DNA from: CG2-30-68-42 sp037440385
GTDB lineage: Bacteria > Pseudomonadota > Gammaproteobacteria > Burkholderiales > Rhodocyclaceae
Length of the DNA stretch: 11,650 nucleotides
Direction of reading: 5' to 3'
Assembly (NCBI GenBank): GCA_037440385.1
Contig: JBBIUI010000074.1
Coordinates: 1-11,650 of the forward strand
A program made the translations under genes and the position numbers. Within the stretch, counting starts at the first letter, position 1; each line of letters begins with the position of its first letter. Shown one piece after another: positions 6,609 through 11,650 of the stretch. The notes beneath the pieces are model-generated. The model was not told the origin of the DNA. It ran no database searches and was given only the letters and a program-made list of their open reading frames with translations.

Positions 6609-6672
6609 CGACGAAGCAATCTCATCGCATGCCGGACGGCCTTGGCGCGCTTCGCGCGAGATTGCTTCGTCG
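6609..6672. repeat. Inverted repeat closing the REP-like element
   Basis: CGACGAAGCAATCTC (6609-6623) is the exact reverse complement of GAGATTGCTTCGTCG (6658-6672), separated by 34 bases that contain a further GCGCGCTTCGCGC hairpin. The left arm belongs to a full repeat unit. The right arm lacks the expected outer part and passes directly into transposase-derived sequence. Confidence 0.8.
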
Positions 6673-6983
6673 GCCTTGCGCCGCACGTCGTCCGGCGCGT
6701 TGCGCAGGAAACACACGTAGCAGCGCTGCCAGAGCGCCTCCGTCGGCACGCCGGGAATTGCCTTCTTCAAGCCGGCGTGATCGTCGCAGAGGACGAACTC
6801 GACGCCGGACGATCCCCGCTGCTTCGGCCGCAGTAGAAACGCCTTCCATCTGCTCTGGCTCCGGCGGTTCGCCATCTCGACGGCCAGCACTTGCCGTTGC
6901 CCTCCCCGGTTGACGCCGATGGCGACGAGGAGCGCTCGATGCGGGATTCGCTTGAGGAAATTCTGAAATACCTCATCCTCCTG
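6673..6983 (-). pseudogene. IS256-family (mutator-type) transposase remnant
   Basis: Reading from a TGA at 6984-6986 the minus frame encodes about 100 residues that resemble the middle of IS256-type transposases: HRALLVAIGVNRGGQRQVL, then VEMANRRSQSRWKAFLL, VEFVLCDDHAGLKKAI (containing the second catalytic Asp region) and ALWQRCYVCFLRNAPDDV. The N-terminal third with the first catalytic Asp, and everything after RRKAD including the catalytic Glu, are absent. At 6672 the frame enters the REP-like arm and ends there as repeat-derived sequence. It is a dead fragment; no terminal inverted repeats were found around it. Confidence 0.72.
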
Positions 6984-6986
6984 TCA

Positions 6987-7230
6987 TCGTAGTCGAGAGG
7001 GTAAACCACTGCCGTCCGAGATAGCGGAAACTCGTCGGTCCGGGCCTTGATTTGACGCGGGTATCGGACGGGTTATATCGAAACTTCAAGATAGTGCCTC
7101 CGGGTGCTGTCCAAGACCAGGCGAACGCCATTGCGATCCGGGGGTCGCCCAGTGGATCGGGCGGAGTGCCGAAAGGTTCGTCGAACCAGGCGATCAGACA
7201 CACGAGGGTAATCGTGTCCGACCCCATTTA
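6987..7230. other. Unassigned non-coding stretch between transposase remnant and operon promoter
   Basis: I recognise no gene here. The minus frame 6973-7227 is open for 84 codons and has no family features that I know; a second minus frame carries a stop near the middle. A short TAAATGGGGTCGGACACGAT (minus strand, near 7210-7229) resembles sequences that I associate with ends of transposon-derived repeats, but this is only an impression. Decayed mobile DNA is the simplest reading. Confidence 0.35.
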
Positions 7231-7234
7231 CCGG

Positions 7235-7264
7235 TTGTGCGATCCGACCGTCAGAGTGGATAAT
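7235..7264 (+). promoter_or_regulatory. Sigma-70-like promoter of the iorAB operon
   Basis: A TTGTGC -35 (7235-7240) and GATAAT -10 (7259-7264) are separated by 18 bases; the -10 matches consensus at 5 of 6 positions. Transcription would start near 7270, giving a leader of about 70 bases before the iorA ATG at 7341. Confidence 0.55.
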
Positions 7265-7267
7265 GCA

Positions 7268-7287
7268 ATTGTTCAATGTTGAACAAT
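7268..7287. promoter_or_regulatory. Perfect 20-bp palindromic operator candidate
   Basis: ATTGTTCAATGTTGAACAAT has two 9-base arms with perfect dyad symmetry around TG. It starts 3 bases after the -10 hexamer and so covers the predicted transcription start, the classic place for a repressor dimer. The length and AT-rich symmetry would suit a MarR, TetR or GntR-type regulator; which one cannot be told, and no regulator gene lies in the window. Confidence 0.6.
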
Positions 7288-7340
7288 ACGGGCCCGTCCG
7301 GCGGTCTTCGGGCCGCGTCGGGACGTGAAGGGATCGGGAC

Positions 7341-9461
7341 ATGGAGCGTTCCTTCCGCACCGAGGTCGAACTGCTCAGGCTGGGCGAGGGCGACACCTTC
7401 CATGGAGAAGGCATCCTCGCGGTGGCCAAGGCGCTGCTGCAATCGGGGGTGGCCTACGTCACCGGCTACCAGGGCGCGCCGGTTTCGCATCTGCTCGACG
7501 TGCTCGCCGATGCCAAGGACATCCTCGACGAACTGGGCGTGCATTTCGAGACCGCCGCCAACGAGGCCGGCGCGGCGGCGATGCTGGGCGCCTCGATCAA
7601 CTACCCGCTGCGCGGCGCGGCGACCTGGAAATCGGTGGTGGGAACCAACGTAGCCGCCGACGCGCTGTCCAACCTCGCTTCCGCGGGCGTGCGGGGCGGT
7701 GCGCTGATCGTGGTCGGCGAAGACTACGGCGAGGGCGCCTCGATCATCCAGGAGCGCACCCACGCGTTCGCGATGAAGTCCCAGCTCTGGCTGCTCGACC
7801 CGCGCCCCAGCCTGCCGCGCATCGTCGAGGCGGTCGAGGCGGGTTTCGAACTGTCCGAGGCGAGCAATACGCCGGTGATGCTCGAGTTGCGCATACGCGC
7901 CTGCCACGTCCACGGCCGCTTCCGGACCAAAGCCAACCGCGCACCGCCTTTCTCGCGCCGGCACGCGCTCGAGCGGCCGCGCTTCGACTACTCGCGCATC
8001 TGCCTGCCGCCTTCGGTCTATGCGCAGGAAAAGCACAAGGTCGAGGTGAGGCTGCCGGCCGCGATCAAGTTCGTCGCCGAGCGCCGCCTGAACGAGTTCT
8101 TTCCGGGCGACATCGCGCAGGTCGGCATCATCCTCCAGGGCGGGCTGTACAACACCGTGATCCGGGCGCTGCAAAGCCTCGATCTGGCCGATGCCTTCGG
8201 CGCCTCGCGCATTGCGCTGTACGTGCTCAACGTCACCTATCCGCTCGTTCCCGCCGAGGTGCTGCGTTTCTGCGCGCGCAAGCGTGCGGTGCTGGTCGTG
8301 GAAGAAGGCCAGCCGGCGTTCATCGAGCAGGCACTCGACGCGATCCTGCGGCGCGCGGACGCGGGCGCCACGCTGGTCGGCAAGGACGTGCTGCCGGCCG
8401 CGGGCGAGTACACCGGCGAGGTCATGCTCGAGGGGATCGCGAAGTTTCTCGAGGTCACGGTCCCCGATGGCATCGACACGGCGCGCATCGGCGCGCTGCG
8501 CGAGCGGTTCGCGTCGGCCAAACGGCGCGCCGCCGAACTGCTGGCGCAACCCGTGCCGGCGCGCCCGCCCGGATTCTGCGTCGGCTGCCCCGAGCGGCCG
8601 GTGTTCGCCGCGCTGAAGCTGGCCGAACGCGACACCGGGCCGATCCACATCGCCGCCGACATCGGCTGCCACACCTTCTCGACGCTGCCGCCGTTCAACC
8701 TCGGCAATTCGGTGCTCGGTTACGGCCTGGGGCTGGCCAGTGCCGCGGCGGTGGGCCCGGGCTTCGGCGCGCCGGTCATCAGCGTGATGGGCGACGGCGG
8801 CTTCTGGCACAACGGCATCACGACCGGCGTGGCCAACGCCGTGTTCAATCACGACGACGGCATCCTGATCATCGTGCAGAACGGCTACACGTCGGCGACC
8901 GGCACGCAGAACATCCCCTCGTCGGGCCGCAATGCGCTGGGCGTGCCCTCCGGCATGACGATCGCCAAGGCGCTCGACGGGCTGGGCGTGGCCTGGGTCA
9001 GGCAGGTGCCGAGCTACCGGGTCGCGACGATGGTCGAGACGCTGCGCGAGGCGTTCGCGTCGGGCTACTCCGGCCTGAAGGTGATCGTCGCCGACGGCGA
9101 GTGCATGCTCGAGCGCAGCCGGCGCGAGAAGCCGCTCGCCGCACGGCGCATCGCGGGCGGCGAGCGCACCGTGAGCACGCGCTTCGGCGTCGATGGCGAC
9201 GTGTGCACGGGCGACCACTCGTGCATGCGCCTGTCCGGCTGCCCTTCGCTGACGATCGCGGACAACCCGGATCCGCTGCGTGTCGACCCGGTGGCGAGCG
9301 TCAATGACGGCTGCGTGGGCTGCGGGCTGTGCGGCGAACTGGCGCATGCCGCGGCGCTGTGCCCTTCGTTCTTCCGCGCCGAGATCGTGCACAACCCAGG
9401 ATGGCGCGATCGCATCCTCGATCGCGCCCGGCGCGCGCTGATCGGCCTGATGCGCGCATGA
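7341..9461 (+). CDS. iorA: Indolepyruvate (aryl-pyruvate):ferredoxin oxidoreductase, alpha subunit
   Basis: The 706-residue TPP enzyme oxidatively decarboxylates aryl-pyruvates to aryl-acetyl-CoA and reduces ferredoxin. The N-terminal pyrimidine-binding part has TGYQGAPVSHLLD (41-53) and FETAANEAGAA (69-79). After a CoA/transketolase C-like middle comes GFCVGCPERP (C413, C416). The TPP motif is GDGGFWHNGI (484-493), with N514 in VQNGYTSATGTQ. The C-terminus has a ferredoxin-like module with C622, C628, C634 and C658-x2-C661-x2-C664-x9-C674. This is the longer proteobacterial form. AAGGGA lies 7 bases before the ATG. It is the first gene of the operon; the stop overlaps the iorB start in ATGA. 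The substrate could be indolepyruvate, phenylpyruvate or 4-hydroxyphenylpyruvate; sequence alone does not decide. Confidence 0.92.
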   Translation: MERSFRTEVELLRLGEGDTFHGEGILAVAKALLQSGVAYVTGYQGAPVSHLLDVLADAKDILDELGVHFETAANEAGAAAMLGASINYPLRGAATWKSVVGTNVAADALSNLASAGVRGGALIVVGEDYGEGASIIQERTHAFAMKSQLWLLDPRPSLPRIVEAVEAGFELSEASNTPVMLELRIRACHVHGRFRTKANRAPPFSRRHALERPRFDYSRICLPPSVYAQEKHKVEVRLPAAIKFVAERRLNEFFPGDIAQVGIILQGGLYNTVIRALQSLDLADAFGASRIALYVLNVTYPLVPAEVLRFCARKRAVLVVEEGQPAFIEQALDAILRRADAGATLVGKDVLPAAGEYTGEVMLEGIAKFLEVTVPDGIDTARIGALRERFASAKRRAAELLAQPVPARPPGFCVGCPERPVFAALKLAERDTGPIHIAADIGCHTFSTLPPFNLGNSVLGYGLGLASAAAVGPGFGAPVISVMGDGGFWHNGITTGVANAVFNHDDGILIIVQNGYTSATGTQNIPSSGRNALGVPSGMTIAKALDGLGVAWVRQVPSYRVATMVETLREAFASGYSGLKVIVADGECMLERSRREKPLAARRIAGGERTVSTRFGVDGDVCTGDHSCMRLSGCPSLTIADNPDPLRVDPVASVNDGCVGCGLCGELAHAAALCPSFFRAEIVHNPGWRDRILDRARRALIGLMRA

Positions 9462-11029
9462 ACACGGCGCGCCCGGTGTGCATCCTGATCGCCGCGCTCG
9501 GCGGCGAGGGTGGTGGCGTGCTCGCCGACTGGCTCGTCGATGCCGCCGCGGCACGAGGCTATCCGGTTCAATCCACGTCGATCCCCGGCGTGTCGCAGCG
9601 CACCGGCGCAACGACCTATTACGTCGAGATCTATCCGGTGGCGGCCGCGGCGCTGGGCGATCGCGAGCCGGTGCTGGCGCTGGTGCCCAGCCCCGGAAAT
9701 GTCGACGTCATGTTGTGCACGGAGCTGATCGAGGCCGGCCGGGCGATGCGAGCCGGCCAGGTCAGCCCCGAGCGCACGACGCTCGTCGCCTCGACCCACC
9801 GCGTGTATGCCACCGGCGAGAAGATCCGGCCGGGAGACGGGCGTTACGCGTCCGAAGCGGTGCTGACGGCGGCCGCGCAGCTCGCCCGGCGGCACGTGCT
9901 GTTCGACATGGCGCGGCTCGCGCGAGACAGCGGTTCGATCATCAATGCCGTGCTCTTCGGCGCGGCGATCGGCTGCGCCGCGCTGCCGCTCACGCGCGAG
10001 CTCGCCGAAGCCGCGATCCGCCGTTCCGGACGGTCGGTCGAGGCGAATCTGCGCGGATTCGACGCAGGCTACGCCGCGGCCGCGGGCTCGGCCGCGCAGG
10101 CCGCAGCACCGGCGGTGGCCGGGACCGCGCGATGCGCGCCCTGCGCCGCGATGCCCGAAGCGCTCGCGCGCCGCTGCGCCGCGCAGTTCCCGCCCGAGAT
10201 GCAGCAGGTGCTCGCGCTCGGCGTCGCGCGGCTGATCGACTACCAGGACGAGGCGTACGCGGGGCTGTACCTGGACCGGCTGCGCGCGCTCGCCGCCGCC
10301 GAAGGCGGATGGAGCGTCGCGGCGCGAGCGGCGCGCGCGCTCGCGGCGTGGATGGCCTATGAAGACATCATGCGCGTGGCGGCGCTGAAATGCCGCGCCG
10401 GGCGCATCGAGCGGGTGCGCCGCGAGGTCGGCGCGAAGCCGGGGCAGCCGGTACGCATCTTCGATTATTTCAGGCCCGGCGTGGCCGAGCTGGCCGACGT
10501 GCTGCCGCCGCGGCTGTTCGCATGGATCGAGTCACGCGCGGCTCGCGCGGGCCCGCGCAGCGTGCGCGGCGGCATCGAGGTGAACGCCACGAGCCTCACG
10601 GGGCAGCTCGCACTGCGAGCGGTCGCCTCGCTCGCGCGGGCACGCCGTTCGAGCGCGCGCTACGCGGCCGAGCAGGCGCTGATCGAGCGCTGGCTCGCGG
10701 CGCTGCGCCGGTTCGCCGGCACCGACCGGGAAGCGGCGATGGAACTGGCCGAATGCGCGCGGCTCGTCAAGGGCTACAGCGACACCCGAAACCGCGGCCG
10801 CGCCCGGCTCGTCGAGATCCTCGAGCGCCATGCCGAGCCCGCCTCGCCGCCCGGTGCGCTGGCCGCGGCCGTGCGCCGGGTGCGCGAAGCGATGCTCGAC
10901 GATGCCGACGAGAAGGTCGCGCACGCGATCGATGGCACGCGTGCGTCAAGCGCGAAAGTCCAGACCGTGGTATTTATGCCGAGAACGGAAACCGCCGGCA
11001 CCCGCGACGCCGCCTCGCGTCAGGCGTAG
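9458..11029 (+). CDS. iorB: Indolepyruvate oxidoreductase beta-family subunit with C-terminal extension
   Basis: The 523-residue partner of IorA is much longer than the archaeal beta subunit (about 200). Residues 1-205 are the gamma-type oxidoreductase domain: ALGGEGGGVLADWLVDAA (13-30), SIPGVSQRTGATTYYVEI (41-58), then DSGSIINAVLFGAAIG (157-172). An Ala-rich linker (about 206-236, with CAPC) leads to a C-terminal domain (about 240-485) of the kind I know as DUF6537 in fused IorAB proteins: VARLIDYQDEAYAGLYLDRL (256-275), YEDIMRVAALKCR (301-313), PVRIFDYFRPGVAEL (331-345), ARLVKGYSDTRNRGR (434-448). That domain is probably structural or assembly-related. The ATG lies inside the iorA stop (ATGA), so translation is coupled. 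Both chains together resemble a split version of the large fused enzyme. Confidence 0.9.
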   Translation: MNTARPVCILIAALGGEGGGVLADWLVDAAAARGYPVQSTSIPGVSQRTGATTYYVEIYPVAAAALGDREPVLALVPSPGNVDVMLCTELIEAGRAMRAGQVSPERTTLVASTHRVYATGEKIRPGDGRYASEAVLTAAAQLARRHVLFDMARLARDSGSIINAVLFGAAIGCAALPLTRELAEAAIRRSGRSVEANLRGFDAGYAAAAGSAAQAAAPAVAGTARCAPCAAMPEALARRCAAQFPPEMQQVLALGVARLIDYQDEAYAGLYLDRLRALAAAEGGWSVAARAARALAAWMAYEDIMRVAALKCRAGRIERVRREVGAKPGQPVRIFDYFRPGVAELADVLPPRLFAWIESRAARAGPRSVRGGIEVNATSLTGQLALRAVASLARARRSSARYAAEQALIERWLAALRRFAGTDREAAMELAECARLVKGYSDTRNRGRARLVEILERHAEPASPPGALAAAVRRVREAMLDDADEKVAHAIDGTRASSAKVQTVVFMPRTETAGTRDAASRQA

Positions 11030-11065
11030 CGCGCGCCGTGCCGGCGTGCGCAAACGGGAGCCGCC

Positions 11066-11650
11066 ATGTCAGGGAAGATCCTCGTCGAAGCGCAGGACAA
11101 CATCCTGCGCATCCAGATCAGCCGGCCGGAAAAGAAGAACGCACTGCTCGCGCCGATGTATGCCGCGATGGCGCAGGCGCTCGAGGCGAGCAACGCCGAT
11201 CCGGATGTGCGCGTGGTGCTCATCCACGGCGTGCCCGGCGCCTTCACCGCCGGCAACGACCTCGCGGAATTCCGTGCCCACCCGCCGAAGAACACCGACG
11301 CGCCGGTATTCCGCTTCCTGCATGCGATCGCGGGCGCCTACAAGCCGCTCATCGCCGCGGTGTCGGGCGTCGCGGTGGGCGTGGGCACCACGATGCTGCT
11401 GCATTGCGACTTCGTCTATGCCGCGCCGGATGCGCGCTTCCAGCTTCCGTTCGTGCATCTCGGCCTGTGCCCGGAGGCCGCCTCCAGCCTGCTGCTGCCG
11501 CGTCTGGCGGGCCACGTCCGCGCGGCCGAACTGCTGATGCTCGGTGAGCCCTTCGGCGCGGAGAAGGCGCGCGAGATCGGACTGATCAACGCGGTATGCG
11601 AAGACGCCCGGCTGCTCGACACCGCGATGGAGACCGCCCGCAGGCTCGCC
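11066..11650 (+). CDS. Enoyl-CoA hydratase/isomerase family protein (3' end outside window)
   Basis: The first 195 residues of a crotonase-fold enzyme acting on CoA thioesters are visible; the family is about 260 long. The first oxyanion segment is FTAGNDLAEF (60-69); the second is GVAVGVGTTMLLHCDF (101-116). The two glutamates of classic hydratases fall at T109 and F129 here, while E137 in LGLCPEAASSLLLPRLAG occupies the place of the acidic residue in delta3,delta2-enoyl-CoA isomerases and PaaG-type enzymes. An isomerase-like reaction is therefore more likely than plain hydration. GGGAG lies 5 bases before the ATG, 36 bases after iorB, in the same direction, so it should share the iorAB transcript. 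A role in processing aryl-acetyl-CoA-derived or other acyl-CoA intermediates is inferred. Confidence 0.9.
   Translation, partial: MSGKILVEAQDNILRIQISRPEKKNALLAPMYAAMAQALEASNADPDVRVVLIHGVPGAFTAGNDLAEFRAHPPKNTDAPVFRFLHAIAGAYKPLIAAVSGVAVGVGTTMLLHCDFVYAAPDARFQLPFVHLGLCPEAASSLLLPRLAGHVRAAELLMLGEPFGAEKAREIGLINAVCEDARLLDTAMETARRLA

Noticed and set aside
6497..6620. Short tandem repeats with about 30-bp spacing that could suggest a CRISPR array
   Set aside because: The repeated core plus a 10-base tail fills the whole period, so there are no unique spacers, the copies differ, and no cas genes are nearby. It fits a REP-like intergenic repeat.
6973..7227. 84-codon minus-strand open frame as a gene
   Set aside because: No ribosome site and no recognisable domain, and it overlaps transposase debris at one end; a chance open frame is likelier.
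7251..9611. Very long antisense open frame (786 codons) opposite iorA
   Set aside because: It is an antisense shadow of a high-GC gene: the composition is Arg/Ala/Asp/His-rich with no domain, and iorA on the other strand has all its family motifs.

Overview
The window looks like a piece of a high-GC Gram-negative proteobacterial chromosome, most likely a betaproteobacterium (Azoarcus/Thauera-like or a related Burkholderiales/Rhodocyclales lineage). This rests on a trimeric-type porin with a C-terminal Phe, a zf-HC2 anti-sigma factor of the kind that accompanies betaproteobacterial sigma factors, and split aryl-pyruvate ferredoxin oxidoreductase genes. The taxonomy is inferred from protein style only.

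Layout. Positions 1-798 (minus) hold the first 266 codons of mutY, a DNA repair glycosylase. It diverges from a small membrane protein gene (915-1343, plus). Positions 1337-3589 (minus) form an apparent four-gene operon: an ECF-type sigma factor, a secreted mono-heme cytochrome framed by cysteine-containing NPCAA repeats, a histidine-rich conserved protein of unknown function, and a short zinc-motif anti-sigma factor. Diverging from the sigma gene are a secreted DUF3179 protein and, overlapping it by 4 bases, a small NrtS-like membrane protein (3740-4962, plus). A porin follows (5236-6408, plus) and ends in a clear intrinsic terminator.

Positions 6459-7230 contain no intact gene. They hold four tandem copies of a REP-like repeat, an inverted-repeat element, an IS256-family transposase remnant that runs directly into the repeat, and about 250 bp that I cannot assign.

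From about 7235 a catabolic operon begins: a sigma-70-like promoter with a perfect 9+2+9 palindrome just downstream of the -10, then iorA (TPP and Fe-S subunit), iorB (gamma domain plus C-terminal extension, ATGA overlap), and an enoyl-CoA hydratase/isomerase-family gene that runs off the end. The likely job is oxidation of aryl-pyruvates to aryl-acetyl-CoA with reduction of ferredoxin, followed by CoA-thioester processing.

The best candidate for a poorly described system is the sigma / NPCAA-cytochrome / His-rich protein / anti-sigma operon with the divergent DUF3179-NrtS pair. In it a sigma and anti-sigma pair that is normally adjacent is separated by two effector-like genes.
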